A stretch of 64,000 nucleotides of DNA from Diploscapter coronatus (Eukaryota; Nematoda; Chromadorea; Rhabditida; Rhabditidae), in assembly GCA_964036155.1 (NCBI GenBank), contig OZ038422.1:9633201-9697200 (forward strand). The letters are read 5' to 3'. A model generated the notes under the pieces. The model made no database searches. It was not told where the DNA came from and worked only from the letters and a program-made list of their open reading frames with translations. The position numbers and the translations under genes are program-made. Within the stretch, counting starts at the first letter, position 1. Every line of letters begins with the position of its first letter. This document shows, piece after piece, positions 1-18,100 of this stretch.

Positions 1-614
1 TCTTCAACAATAGCGTCATAGATCTGAGGATACTGCAGATCGTTGGTGCTCAACTGAAATTTCTGTCCGAGATTTTGTTTTACAGATCCTGAACGAACCC
101 TTTCAATCTCTTCGACTATTCCTTTGACTTTGTTGTAGAGAAAGAGATGATTCGCCTTGACAATTTGATTCTGCCAGTACTGTAGAACGAAAGTGAATAG
201 GAATAAGACGATGTAGATGGCCAGAAGAGAATAATCGATCTCGTTATCGCTAAATTTTGTCAATTTTTGACTTGGGATCATAGAAAACGATGTCACCTAG
301 AAACATTTCTTGTTTGCACAATGACCTTGCAAGAACAATAGATCAAAATAAAGACTCACATGTCGACTGCTCCTATACACATGAATACCAGCCCCACTCT
401 CAACCCATTCAGAATCCAGGGACAATGGAATTCCGCGAATTTTCGGCTGTGATTTACTCGTATCGGCCGAGCACTTGAAAATTTCGCGGTATACTTTTTC
501 AAACATTGAAATTTTTGCTTACTTCACGACGTTCGCTCCGTACCAGTCTTCTAGAGCGTTCTTCATTTCTACTATCAACCGTTCGAGTGCGTTAGAGCTA
601 CTCAAACCCTCCAT
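1..614 (-). CDS. Unrecognised membrane protein, 5' part (runs off window left edge)
   Basis: Three exons read on the minus strand. Exon 1 (523-614) starts at the ATG at 614 with MEGLSSSNALERL. Exon 2 (about 360-473) holds a hydrophobic stretch (WILNGLRVGLVFMCIGA). Exon 3 (1-296, open at the edge) holds a second membrane segment (LLAIYIVLFLFTFVLQYW) followed by a charged, possibly helical stretch. The donor at 521 is GTAAGC. The exon 2 to exon 3 junction is uncertain: the strong GTGAGT donor at 359 does not join in frame to the best acceptor (CTAG at 297), so either a weaker donor or an acceptor about 25 bases further in is used. I do not recognise the family; two membrane segments and a short N-terminus are all that can be said. 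The head faces abtm-1 across 395 bases, so they may share a promoter region. Confidence 0.45.
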
Positions 615-1009
615 AATTCAAAAAATTACGAAAGAAAAATTCAAAAATGAAAAATAGCGTCGAAATTCCTAAGGTTGATTGAGTAACAGGGTAGTTTGAC
701 TTGGATTATGCTCTATCCGGTCGAATGTGGGTTAGGACGTAGTGTCATAAGTACCACGAATTTATAGCGTTGAGAATATGAATTTGAAACATGCTCGTTA
801 TCGATTGAGGAGCACGAAAAGCGGAGAGAAAGCTGATGGGAGTTTTGAAAATCGAGCGCCGCGAAATTGCAGTTCTTCGCGAAAAGCTCCGCCCCTCTCC
901 CTCGCATATGTAGAATTCGATCGTCGTTTTTCCTTGTTTTCACGCGGTTAATTAATGACACTTGGTGGTTTCAGTGATTTGACGGATCGACGAAAAATCG
1001 CTGAAAAGC
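615..1009. other. Divergent intergenic region, likely shared promoter
   Basis: These 395 bases lie between the head of the minus-strand membrane protein gene and abtm-1. A GC-box-like CCGCCCCTC lies near 889-897. No TATA box is convincing and no gene is seen. Confidence 0.4.
966..974 (+). other. Probable spliced-leader acceptor upstream of abtm-1
   Basis: GGTTTCAG followed by a short leader, an in-frame stop and then the ATG at 1010. In nematodes an acceptor without a preceding donor just before a start codon usually marks SL trans-splicing. A non-coding 5' exon would look the same. Confidence 0.5.
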
Positions 1010-6963
<5,954 letters not shown>

Positions 6964-7533
6964 AGATAAATGGTCGAGCGTATAAGAGTATAAGCTAGTC
7001 AGATAAAATTTTTTGCAAAAAAAAACTATTATTTACTCGTATTTTGCTCAGGTTCCCTGCTAAACTTGCAATTGGCATTTTTTCTTGAAAATTTATCTTT
7101 TATTTGAAATTTCGAAGTTCGGTTGTAAGAATTTAGCACAAGTTCGCTCACATTTTGACGGGTAAATTTCGCTCAGAAAACGGTAATTTTCACCTTATTT
7201 TTCGATGAAATTGCTATCTAAGAGTTGTGCCTTACTTGCAAAAATGTAGATTTGCCTGAAATTCATCTCTCCGGTTCGAAAAAAATTAGAATCTTTCTAT
7301 TCTTATAGTATTTGCATATAATAATTCGATGATTATCTCTCGTTTTGGTTCAGTTAATGTGAACGCTAAGTTTACACGATTTATTTATAAAAATCATGAA
7401 TTTAGTCAAGAAATAAAGATTACAATCATTTGTTTCCTATTTTTGAAAGGACAATTGTTCAAAACAATTGGATATCTTTGATTTTTTACCATTTAAAAAA
7501 AAAACATTTGATTTTTCAGGATTTGCGTTAAAC
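6964..7533 (+). other. abtm-1 to TMEM50 intergenic region
   Basis: AT-rich, 570 bases, no open frame of interest. It carries the abtm-1 3' UTR and ends in the acceptor before the TMEM50 start. Same-strand spacing is somewhat long for a typical nematode operon (usually about 100-400 bases) but not excluded. Confidence 0.4.
7511..7519 (+). other. Probable spliced-leader acceptor upstream of TMEM50
   Basis: ATTTTTCAG lies 15 bases before the ATG at 7534 with no obvious donor for a cis intron. This is the expected form of an SL1 or SL2 trans-splice site. Confidence 0.55.
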
Positions 7534-8876
7534 ATGTCCGGCTGCTTGGACCAAATCCACTGCAATTGCAACATCGATTTGGAAGGAAAGAGGTAAAGTG
7601 AAAATTAGATAATATATTATCTAAAAGAGTTGACTATTTACAGTCGTTATGATGGCATCCATAGTGATAAAACATGTTGAACGTTTTGCAAATATCTGCT
7701 CATACGATAGAATTCCTAAATTATTTTTTAGAAACGCGATCGCCTCCGTGGTGGCAAGCGGCCTGTTTTTCGTGGCCTGGTGGATTATGATCGACACAGC
7801 CGCTGTCTATGAGAAGGTAAAAATTGCAATTCGAAGATCAAGTAACTTTCTTACGATGTAAAAATTGGTCTGAATATCTTAGGGCACGTTCATACTAAGA
7901 AAACGGAGAACTCATTTGAAATGGAGGGAACGCTTTTCTTTTCTTCTCTCCTCTCCATTTTTTCGTCGTTCCGTTTTCCTAGTATGAACACGCGCTCATA
8001 AAAATTCATTTAGTAAAATCAGAACTTTGAATTTATTTTCATGAGTTTATCTTCAGCAAGACTGGAATAACGTGTACTTCATCATCACGATCTTCTCGAC
8101 GGTGGCGATGTTCATGGTGAACGCGGTCAGCAACAGTCAGGTCCGCGGCGAGTCTCTGCAAGAGGGAGTTCTCGGGGTTAAAGGTCGAAATATTCTATTC
8201 TCATTTTCAATATGATTTCATCTTTGATTCAAACATTATCGATATTCTAGCTTATGATATCTCTAACCTTGATAATAATTATTTTAATTTCAGGCTCCCG
8301 TCTTTGGCTGATGGCTGCTTTCGTGCTGTCATTCGCCTCGCTCGTCGCTGCTACCTGGATTCTCTTCAGGTATGATTTTCTTAGGATGCGTTCATACTTT
8401 TGACATCATGTCAGTATCAAAATGAAGAAGTAGCATGAAAAAGAGAGGGAGAAAAGATAATGCCGACGTGAGTTGTATCAAAATTTCTTGACATCGAACG
8501 GCTTTGATGTCAAATTCCTCGATTTTTACCACCTTGTTTTGGTATTTGTCATTGACACGATGTCAAAAAGTATGAGCACGCCCTTAATCTTTTAATTCTT
8601 CCAATTTAATATTTTCAGTGATTACGTCCTCCGCGAAGGCGATCACACTGTTTGGCCGGGCGTCGCACTTTTCCTGGTAAAATATTTCAATTTTTGAAAA
8701 TCTTTTTTTTTTAATAAATTAGAATATTTGGATTTTGTCTGGTTTGAAAATTACAAATCGCTAAAATATGAGAATAGCCATTTTTGAAATTCAATTTTAT
8801 TTTCCAGACCAATTTCACTATCTTCATCAGTTCGTGCGTGTACAAATTCGGTCGTACCGAGGAAATGTGGGGATAA
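7534..8876 (+). CDS. TMEM50-family four-helix membrane protein
   Basis: Six exons (7534-7592, 7732-7816, 8057-8183, 8294-8369, 8619-8676, 8808-8876) sum to 474 nt, 157 aa, the same length as human TMEM50A. Family hallmarks are visible: N-terminal MSG with a Cys-rich start ([12 protein letters not shown]), KRNAIAS followed by the first helix, the [13 protein letters not shown] motif (NAVSNGQVRG in mammals), and the C-terminal KFGRTEEMW. Four hydrophobic segments are evident. The family sits in ER/Golgi and late endosomal membranes and its biochemical role is poorly known. All splice sites are GT-AG. Introns 2 and 4 each carry a MITE-like inverted repeat. Confidence 0.93.
7882..7997. mobile_element. 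Harbinger-like MITE in TMEM50 intron 2
   Basis: About 116 bases with imperfect terminal inverted repeats: left GGGCACGTTCATACTAAGAA, right (reverse complement) GAGCGCGTGTTCATACTAGG, extending inward through AAAACGG and ATGGAG. A TTA flanks the left end; the right copy of the target duplication is degraded. It has no coding capacity. Confidence 0.6.
8384..8583. mobile_element. Harbinger-like MITE in TMEM50 intron 4
   Basis: About 200 bases flanked by TTA at both ends (8381-8383 and 8584-8586). Terminal inverted repeats: left GGATGCGTTCATACTTTTGA, right (reverse complement) GGGCGTGCTCATACTTTTTG, continuing into GACATC. The GCGTTCATACT core is shared with the element in intron 2. TTA target sites and GGG-type ends suggest PIF/Harbinger. 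No transposase. Confidence 0.65.
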
Positions 8877-9642
8877 ATTATTTGTTCTTCCAAACTCAAA
8901 GAAGAGTGGTGATTTTCGGAATCTCAACAAGTCTATTCTTTTTCTCTTAAATTTGTGAAACTTATTTATTTTTCTTCTCAACAGTTTTGTCTACAAAAAA
9001 GTAAACTTAAAAATCGTCTTCTATTCCCGTTTTACTGTAACCTTTCAACATTACTTATTTATCAATTCATCATGATTAACTTATGCAAATGATAATGTGA
9101 AGTGTGGGTCATTTTCACCGTTTTCTTCGTGTTTTCACCAAAAGTTTTCTTGTCACTAAATTAGTACTTTTTCAATTCCAACTTCAGCACACATACGATT
9201 TTATTGGTTATCTGGAAACCATAAGTTAGCAAGGAGTTATAAATGCTGATAAAATTTCGAAATGCTAGAATAACTTTCTAGCAGAAAAAATAAGCATCGT
9301 TATCACACTTTAGAAGATTTTGTGACGATTGTAAAACTTGCAATATTTTCAAAAATGCGATAAAATTATTCAATCAAGCATATTTCCGGAATGTGTTGGA
9401 GAAATCGTTAAAAACGATTTTTCTCTAATCATTTTTTTTTCCATATCTTGTGGTTTCCAGATTAACCATTTGTCTATATTTTCTGATGATGAAAATCTAT
9501 TGTGTAGTTGTGAACTGTATTATAAAAGAAGTGTCATCTTTTACTTTTGCTCAAATTTTAATTCAGAGGTTTTATGTTAACCTCAGACATATTGTTGTGA
9601 TCGTAGCTACTTTCTAATTTTAGCATTTTTGGATTTTCAGGA
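8877..9642. other. Intergenic, no gene seen
   Basis: AT-rich sequence holding the TMEM50 3' UTR and the upstream region of the F-box pseudogene. Short open frames lack codon bias and splice context. Confidence 0.4.
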
Positions 9643-10150
9643 AATGTTACTCGATGTATTGTCTTTCGAGTTGGTTGAGTCGATTTTACTCGAGTTGCAC
9701 ATCGATGATTTCGTGCAGACCATTAGTACGACGAGTCGATTATGAGAATTTGCCCATCCGGAGAAAAGCCCTGTTGGACGTCGATTTGGGAAGAAATTAA
9801 GAGATTTTACGCTACAAACCAAACTATAGAAATAATGGAAAATGAAAGCAGCATATTGGTAATTATCCATAATATACCGCAAGATCGAAAATAGAAGTTC
9901 CCCTATATTAGTAGTCCGTTTATAATAGAAGTCCACCTCTAAAATGCCAGAACTACACATAACCCAAATCAAATCATCTCGGGAAAAAGCGCATATAGAT
10001 GTTTATCGACTGATGGAACATGGAGATTTTTATGGCTATAATTATAAATTGACTGACACATTTGACAACAGATATGAAGTTCATATTGATTTTGCGCGAC
10101 CTATCTTACTATCGAATCAATATCATGATATTTTAATTAAATTCGCATGA
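9643..10150 (+). pseudogene. Truncated F-box paralogue
   Basis: The start reads as an F-box close to that of the next gene (FELVESILLELHIDDFVQTI against TELIEEILLDLHIEDFIVAI). A TGA stop at 9743-9745 falls where the paralogue has Tyr (RL-stop-EF against RLYNI), and a second stop follows within 30 codons. A separate open piece at 9944-10147 (VYRLMEHGDFYGYNYKL, ending ILIKFA) lines up loosely with exon 2-3 of the downstream gene (IYRSTNENARDGRIVLYSA). Later exons are missing before the intact copy begins at 10360. This looks like a decayed tandem duplicate; an unspliced or rescued model is less likely. Confidence 0.6.
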
Positions 10151-10359
10151 TGCATATCGTTTTCATTTCTCCTTTTCTATATTTAGTGCAATACCCTACT
10201 CCAATAGTATGATAAGAATTGTTTGTTATTCAATCAATATTGCAAGTCTCTACGAACTGATAAACGATTTTTCACGAAAATGCCCCACTATTGAAAGAAA
10301 GTGTTCGAACACTTGAAATATTGTTTTTTCTTCATATTTAACTTTTGAAAACCTTTTAG

Positions 10360-12402
10360 ATGATCCTTGATAGTTTATGTACGGAGTTAATTGAGGAAAT
10401 CTTACTCGATTTGCATATAGAGGATTTTATCGTTGCTATTCAAGCCACGAAACGACTGTACAACATTGCGAAATCAGCAAAAAGTCCTTTGAGACATCGA
10501 TTTCAAAGGCAGATTCGCACTGTTGGACTACACATTGTACCAGAATTTCCAACTAATTTAGCCTTCGAATTCGAGCAAAAGTCTTTGGTATGCTTCTATC
10601 ATAAGGCTTGGCATCTGTATTGGGTTGCTGCATAAGCTCTGACCTAATTTTTGAACATTCTAACTTGTTTCTCACTTACATATAGCAAAATTTAGGACCA
10701 AATTTATCTACAGATTTATCGTTCAACTAATGAAAATGCGAGAGATGGCAGAATAGTGTTGTATAGTGCCAGAACTCCAGGTTAATAATATTATTGAAGA
10801 CAGCATTTTCTATGAATGTGGCTTTTTGTTCAGATCGAGAAAAATACAAATTTGTAAATTCATCTGAAGAATTGTTCTCAGTTTCTGGAGACAATATTGG
10901 CGGAGGTTGTTTCTTTTCAAGTTACATGCAAGCAATTGCATTTTAGAAGAAATATTTGTAAATAGTAACTCCATTAATAGTTCCATTGATAACCTCTATG
11001 CTCTCTTACTATATCTATCACACCAATATAGGATATGGGAGTTTGGAGTGGTAGGGAAATTACATTATAAGTTTTTTTTCTAAATAACCTATTTCAGACT
11101 ATTGGAGAAGTAAATATTTGGAATGAAAAAATTTCCTATTTTTTTGATAAATACCCCGATGCAATTAGATATCGTCCATGCGTTACTTTGCGAAATGTAC
11201 AAATTTGTCCTAAACAATTCTATTCGTGCAGTTTATTCAAGAAAGGTATGTCAAAATTGACAACGTGACAATCTGAAAATTAACAAACACAGTAGCAGTT
11301 TTGCATAAAAATTATGTAGAAAAAATCAACTCTCTTCTAAACCTAATTCTCACTTAAAGATACTATGATGCAGCTACTTTTCCAAATTTTCTCAAAATTG
11401 AATATAAAAGTATTAATGATTAATAAATTTCATGTGTCCGTGATGTTACGTACACAAATGTAAATTGTGATATATATCATGAAGCTTTAAAAACGGTAAG
11501 TCGAAGGCTTTCTGAAAATTTTTATTAAAAAAACTAATAATTAATGTATAGGCCAAAAGAGTTGAGATATCCACTATTTATGGAGTTACTCTTAACGATG
11601 AACAGCTGGTTGAATTATTTGCCAATACAGAATATCTATGGCTAAAACATACCAGAAATTTCACTTCAGTAGGGTTCAGTCAGCTTGTCAAAGTATGTAA
11701 ATTGGTTTGAAATTATCATAATGATAAATTATATAAGTGAGATAATTTATGATATTTTAGCGTATATACGAAAATCGCCAGAGCAGAAATTATTATGTTA
11801 GAATTCTTGCTCATATAAGGTAACTTCAATATCGTTTTTTCAATGTTGAGAAACCTCGTTTTTCAATCAAATCGATACTCCGGAAAAAAAATCCGTATGG
11901 TATCTTTTGTTTCCACACTATAACCGTTCTATATAGCTAGGATAGAGAGCATGTGATATGAAGAGAGAAAAGAAACTTCCTCGAGGGAAACACGTAACAC
12001 GGAGCTATAGCCTCATATTTATATCATCTTGGAAAAGTAGTTAATGCGTCTGCTTGTTGCTAGCAAATAGACGCAAGCAGTAGCTTGAGTTTTTGTAAAA
12101 AAAAAAAACAGACTATTCTATCCATGAAAAAACTAGTATTCGAGGAGAAGAGGAAAAGATGCAATACGGATTTTTCTTGGGTACCGAAATTGATTGAAAT
12201 AGAGGATAACTTATCTCTCAGATGTCCCCTTAGTGATTGCATGGCTTTGGTGCCGAGAGAATCATACGTTTTCGTGAACAACGACAACACACGGAATAAC
12301 ATGAGCGAAATTTGCTCGATGACTAATAAATTTGGTGGAAAATGGAACATTTCTTTAGAACTGGATGGAAGTTTTGTCGTGAGATGTGATAAATCTGACT
12401 AA
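10360..12402 (+). CDS. F-box protein with FBA/FTH-like C-terminal region
   Basis: An N-terminal F-box (TELIEEILLDLHIEDFIVAI, residues about 5-45) starts at the ATG at 10360. Probable later exons are 10696-10780, 10834-10905, 10947-11050, 11098-11245, one near 11440-11500, 11552-11692, 11761-11819 and a last exon from about 12083 to the stop at 12402. The part coded at 11552-11819 (LVELFANTEYLWLKHTRNFT...) resembles the nematode F-box-associated FBA_2/FTH domain. Such proteins recruit substrates to SCF (Skp1-Cullin) ubiquitin ligases and are a fast-expanding nematode family. Phases join well except at the exon near 11440, whose acceptor I could not place, so the gene may be slightly broken. 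A polyA signal lies at 12449. Confidence 0.6.
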
Positions 12403-12448
12403 AATATCATCTCTATGTAAATATTGTACCTTATAAATCGACATTTAA

Positions 12449-12454
12449 AATAAA
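12449..12454 (+). terminator. Polyadenylation signal of the F-box gene
   Basis: AATAAA lies 47 bases past the stop codon at 12402, in an AT-rich 3' UTR. The rest of 12403-12841 shows no gene. Confidence 0.55.
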
Positions 12455-12841
12455 CTTTTATTATTTTTACATTTAAATTAGCATTGAGAACGATATATTA
12501 CGGTGGTTTAACAGAACTTAATCGAAACCTTCTTTTCTTAGGGGTTGAAGTAGGTAAATTAGTTGACGTGGAAGTCAGTCGTCGTCGAACTTTATTAACC
12601 CACGGAAAGGGAATATGCGAGGCATTTGGCTGAATATTAAAGACCAGTTGGTCATAAGAATTTTAAAATATGAATCACACGTTTTAGTTTATTTGAATTA
12701 GTATCATCAAGTATGAGCAAGCACGAATTTTACAAGTTAAAAGTCTATGAACCGATAAAGAGTTTCTATTCCTGAAGAACGTGTAATTCAAGTGGTTCAT
12801 AATTTATATTTTCGCATCATACTTTATCCAGGAGTAAATCT

Positions 12842-13450
12842 TCAAACCTCAATTCCACAATATCCCTGCGAATTTTCGATGATGATCCTAAATGGAGGGC
12901 AACATGAAGGCAGAGGATAGTCGCACAAATTCACATTACAGGCCTCTTGAACTTGAGATTCACCTCTGAAACCGAAAAATGGAAAATTCATGTTTGATGC
13001 GATAAATACAAACTCGCAATGGCAGCCCTTCTTGCACTTGCGTCGCAGAACTCGAATTCCACAAGCGCCACACGCAAAATTGCATGGATGCGTCTGATAT
13101 CATAGAATAAATCAAATTTCACGAATATGATTATTGATAATGGGAAAATGTGATATGGATAAAAGCAAGATAAAATAGCTAGAGTTAGTGAGTTACGATA
13201 TTATTCTATCAAACGATATCAATGAATTGTAAACATTTTTAAAATAGCATACTTCAGTCCACTCCATCCAAGGCTGTACGCAATATGAAGTCGTAGTTTC
13301 AATAGTTGAAGGCATTCCTTTCGACTTTCGAAGATAACGCAAATCAATAGAAATGGTAACTCCTAAAAAGAAATCTGAATTAAATCGAGAATAATTCTGC
13401 CTACCTGGCATTAATAACAAGCATAAAAGTCGAAAAATAACTTTTAGCAT
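12842..13450 (-). CDS. Small secreted TSP1-like cysteine-rich protein
   Basis: Four exons (13405-13450, 13253-13362, 13014-13093, 12842-12965) sum to 360 nt, 119 aa, all GT-AG and in frame. The first exon codes a signal peptide (MLKVIFRLLCLLLMPG). The rest has a thrombospondin type-1-like layout: a WMEWTE tryptophan pair, then PCNFACGACG, an Arg/Lys-rich strand (IRVLRRKCKKGCHC) and ACNVNLC, followed by a short tail with PSCCPP. TSP1 domains act in extracellular matrix and receptor binding. It is one domain on its own, so a matrix or signalling role is inference. The divergent cysteine count makes the family call moderate. Confidence 0.7.
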
Positions 13451-15114
13451 CAAATAGAATCATATAATATCGCTGAATGCCGTACTCACATTAGACGTTG
13501 TTATTTGAATAAAATTTCAAATTCCCAGCAAAAAGTATAATCAATAGCTAATACAAAGGGATTTACTGAAACAATCGGCGAAAAATGACCAACGCATTGT
13601 CTAAAATCTCCCTCATTTTGCAGCTGAGTAAATAAAATTCCTGAATAGCCGAATGGGGAAAAACGAACAATTTTTTAAAATAAAATATTACTTTATTTAT
13701 TTGAGTATAGTTATAAAATATTATCATATTATTAAGAATATTGATAATATAGAGAAAGGAGAACAACAAATTTAAGGCTCTATTGGTTTAGATAACAGAT
13801 TATGTCATTCGATGTTATTTCAGAAAGAAAAGAAACAATGATATCAAAGAATTTCAATTAGTACAAGTTGTACATATATTTGCGGCTCCCTCTACAGGTG
13901 TTCACAGGGACTGCAGCAAGGTCGGACCTCCTAACTCTCAACTGTGTAGTTGTCTTTTCTCGATTTGTGTTAATTCATGGACGGAGTGATTGCTTTTCCA
14001 GATGTAAGGAATATTACTTTATTCCTTAATCTGATTTCTATTAATTTTCTTATTTTCTTTAAAATTGCGAATCTGCATAGAATTTCGAAATATTGATTCG
14101 CTTCCTTCGCATAAAAATGTCTTAATTAAATTTGATGAAAGGAGATATTTTCAAATGTTCGTGCCGCGGTTTATAAGGGGCTTTTCCAAATATCGAGGCT
14201 CTTCCTCCTCCTCTCACTTATCGACCATTGTCAAATCAATCAATCTACTTCGAATAAACTCAAACTACAAATAGAGTTGAGTGATTGAACTACTAGCAAC
14301 AGCATTAAAGACTATTTAATGCATAATGAATGATCATGGGATTGAATATGAAATCAATGAGGGTAGGGGAGAGCGTTTGCTAATTGTGGGAAATGGGACG
14401 TCAGGGTGCAACATACAGGGACATTACTTATTTTTGATAAAATTGTTTAATAAAAATAACAACGAATGACAAAATATCTGCCATCGAAATATATAAGAGC
14501 CATTTAGAAAGATTGTTAAAGCTCCGAACGATCACATTAATACGAACTTGTCATAGATTTGAATTATAGTGGAATGATTGATGATTATTCATATTTTTAC
14601 TTTGAATCGTTAATTATCAACCTTTGTTTGTATATCCTTGAGAACGCATTCCTACTTTAATTATAAATGTGCTATCGTAGCAGTGAATACCCGTTAGATA
14701 ATAATGAACGTTATAGCAAACTGAAGATAGTTTGAAGTTAAATTGCACATAGTAAAATAAATTATAATAAAAAAGTAAACGCAGATAAAAGTTAAGATCT
14801 TTTAACTGAAGAACATAACATATAAAGAAAGAGGGAATGTCATGGTATAAATACCGAATTTCAGGGGGAAACCCCTTATCAACAAAGACTCGAAAATAAT
14901 CTGTTTGTGTGAAAATGCTAAATTACTAAAGACCAATAATTTTCTTTTATATAAAAAGACGATCTACTAGAATTTAGCATTATAGCATATTGCACATTAG
15001 CGGGCTATTAATGAGCAATTGTTGATAGAGCAAACGATATCACAATCAATCTGATTCTTATACTTGGAACTTGCCGTACTTTTGAAGAAATTCACAGGGC
15101 TAAACCCTGACGGA
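13451..15114. other. Intergenic, no gene seen
   Basis: About 1.7 kb, strongly AT-rich. Open frames at 13563-13769 (-) and 14065-14274 (+) have no recognisable motif, no splice context and coding bias like random sequence. It holds the upstream region of the TSP1-like gene and the 3' flank of the ZIP gene. Confidence 0.4.
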
Positions 15115-18100
15115 TCAGTGATGCGAATGACCGTGTCCGGAATAGTCGCCGATTTCCATTGAACGAGTCAAGGTTTCGTTGCCCACTGAAAAAGAAGGAA
15201 ATTAAGGAAAAGTAAATTTTATCAGCATCTTTTATTCAACATCATGAAATATCTCGTTTCGACATACATGAAGACTTTAAATTTTTATGACGTAAATATT
15301 TTCTTTTCTTATAAATTCATCATTTTTTTAATTTTTATTTTTGTTCAATTTAAAATTCAATCAATATTTCCTAAAACTTTAAAATTCCATAATCCACATC
15401 AATGTACCGTCAGAATTCTCTCTTCTGGGAACTAATTATGTCCGCCATATAAAAGCAGCGTGGATCTTCCACAGGTTGATTGTTTTTCAGAACAATAAAA
15501 CCAATATCCAACCGATCGTCTTTTTTATCATTCACACAAAACAACTTGGGTTATTATTTTGGTACTGGAACATTCCGAAGCAAGGTTAGGTGAAACGTGA
15601 TCAGGCTCTTGAGCTACCTCGTCCATATTTAATATTTTGCTTTACTCAACACCCTTCCGAACACTCCCATTAGTTATGAATGATGCATCAAAAATGATAG
15701 GGAAAAGAATGTGGTAGAGAACTCGAAAAATCGTGGTGTTATTTTCATATTCTTAAATATTCTTTAAAGGCTTATCGTTAATTTGAAATGGTAGAAAAGT
15801 TTAATAAAAAGAAATTTCTCACGATGATGCCCATGTGTATGTCCGTTGTCCTGCAACCGCAGCAGACCGATGAGTGTAAAGCCCGCGAACATGACCAGCA
15901 GCTTGAGCAGATTCGGATGCTCGTTGTCGCGCTCGTGGATCAGCACCTGAAAAGGGAAAGTTTTGAATCTGTAGCTTCAAATCGAATTTTTATGCTTCTT
16001 AGGAAATTCGATTTTTCCTTATTATATTTCCAACTTTTCAATAAGCCTTTTTTCTTCGAATGCGTTAAAATTCAGTATTCTTGAAAAATCTCAATTTTAC
16101 GTCTAGGTCAAATAGCAATTAAGTGGTAGGTGATTATAGTGTGAATTACTACGACTTATGATTTTCAGCAGAAAGAAGAAATCTAACCTCGAAGAAAGTG
16201 ACGTAGAGGAACGTGCCGACCGCGAGCCCCTGGAGCGTGGTGATCATGACGTCCTTCCACATGGAGTCCGTCGCAGCCTCCTTGAGGAGCATCCCCAACA
16301 GAGCTCCAATGGGGGACGTCAGAGACAGGATGAAGATCGAGACGATCACCTGCGAATTGACAGACAAATAAAAACTTACATACAATTCCCCTCGTATGTC
16401 AATAAATCGTGAATTATTTAGACGATGAAAAATATGTTGTACACATCCTTGAATTTCAGCACAAAATGTTCATATTTTAGAATGCTCGTGGAAAATCGGA
16501 TGAAAATATATCCCCCTAATATAAAGTTCTACTCTACTTACTAAACCCCACGCATATTTTATTTTCAGATCCTACAAATTCTCGTCCTAGAAAATTTCAA
16601 TCCTTAGAAATGTAATAAAATCTCACCCATTTGAGCTGATGAGCGTGCGTTCGGGCGAGCTGCAGGCCGAGCGAAAACGAGACGATCAGTTTGTGGACCA
16701 TCAGCGAGATGAACAGAGCAGTCGTTTCAGTTTCGTTCGGCTAAAGTGCTCAGTTTAGAAGAAAGTTCAAAAATGGATGCGTAATTTTTCCTCCCAAACA
16801 CAATTCCGCCTTCTTTTTCCATTTGAGAGAAAAGATTACAGGCAGCTTCAAAAAATCAATTAAACACTTTATAACATCTCACCACGACTCCGAAAGCGAT
16901 GCCCTCGATGAACTCGTGAATGGACAAGGCGAGAACGAACGTGATCGAGCGGACTCCGTGAGAATGCGCGTGCGGTTGAGACTTCATCAGAATCGGCGGG
17001 TCTTCTTTCACTGAAAAAAGTTTAATTTATTTTTACTGAAATTGACGATTGAACTTCAACTATTCTAACTTATTTAACTGAAAGATAAAATTTCATTTGT
17101 TTCAACTAATAAAAAATTCTACCATTTTCACAATTCGTCTCACATCGCTCAGGCTCAGCCACAGTCAGCGCGGTGAAGTGTCTGAAATTTGCATCTGTTA
17201 GAAGGAAGACAAAATTAAAAAGAGACGGAAACATTAGGAAAGACAACTTTAATGCTGTCGACATAAAACCGAAATTTGCAATTCACGATCAGGGTTTTCA
17301 GAGCATCAGCAGCTTACTCGTGATACAGAAGCTTTCCCAGTAACTTGAATTTTTTCTAGCCTCTCTAAATCTCTCCGTTTCTCACGCTCTAGCCTCCCCT
17401 TTTATCAAGCATATCACGCAAAAAAGACGACTTCTCTCATGGAAGTGGATAGCGCGAGTTAGACTTTTGTCCTTTCTTAGATGATAAACGAGAGATCACT
17501 GTGGTTGAAAGGTCGCAGAGAAGCGAGAAAAAAACTAGTTTATGGGAAAGTTAAGGGATAATTCAAGCACTAGCAAAATAAAATAAGCTAGTAACGCAGG
17601 AACAGCGATCAGACGAACTACACTCGGATAAATCGACATCCAAAATCGAAAGTCGATACGAGTTGAATCCGTAAGCGGCATCTGCCTCGCTGAAGAACTG
17701 TCGCTGTCGCTTCAGCAGAGGCAGCTCTGCACAGTCGATCGACATTTCCCTCGTTGTGTAGGGAATGCAACTACCGTAACTCCGAAGTACACGATACTGG
17801 CTATTGAATACGAGATAAACGATGTCAAATCGAGGCTATTCACGGCAATTTAAATAAATCAGAGTTTTGTAGGTTTTCATGAACCAAATATGCAGAATAA
17901 CTACTAGGTTCTTTCATATTCTGTTGATCAGGAGATACATTTGTTAGAATTTATATTAAAAAGGTAATACTCGACTTTTTAATTAAAGGTGAAAACTCAC
18001 TCCGATTGCGCGTTGCATTCGGGTGACTGCCGTCCCGAATCCGTCTGTCTCCGATTTCTCGTGTGCACTGTCAGAGGGCAGTGTTTTTGGCAGTGGCCGG

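Noticed and set aside
713..961. 82-codon open frame on the minus strand upstream of abtm-1
   Set aside because: No motif or splice context; it overlaps the likely divergent promoter and the abtm-1 leader.
14065..14274. 69-codon plus-strand frame with a Ser run
   Set aside because: Isolated, no family motif and composition like its AT-rich surroundings.
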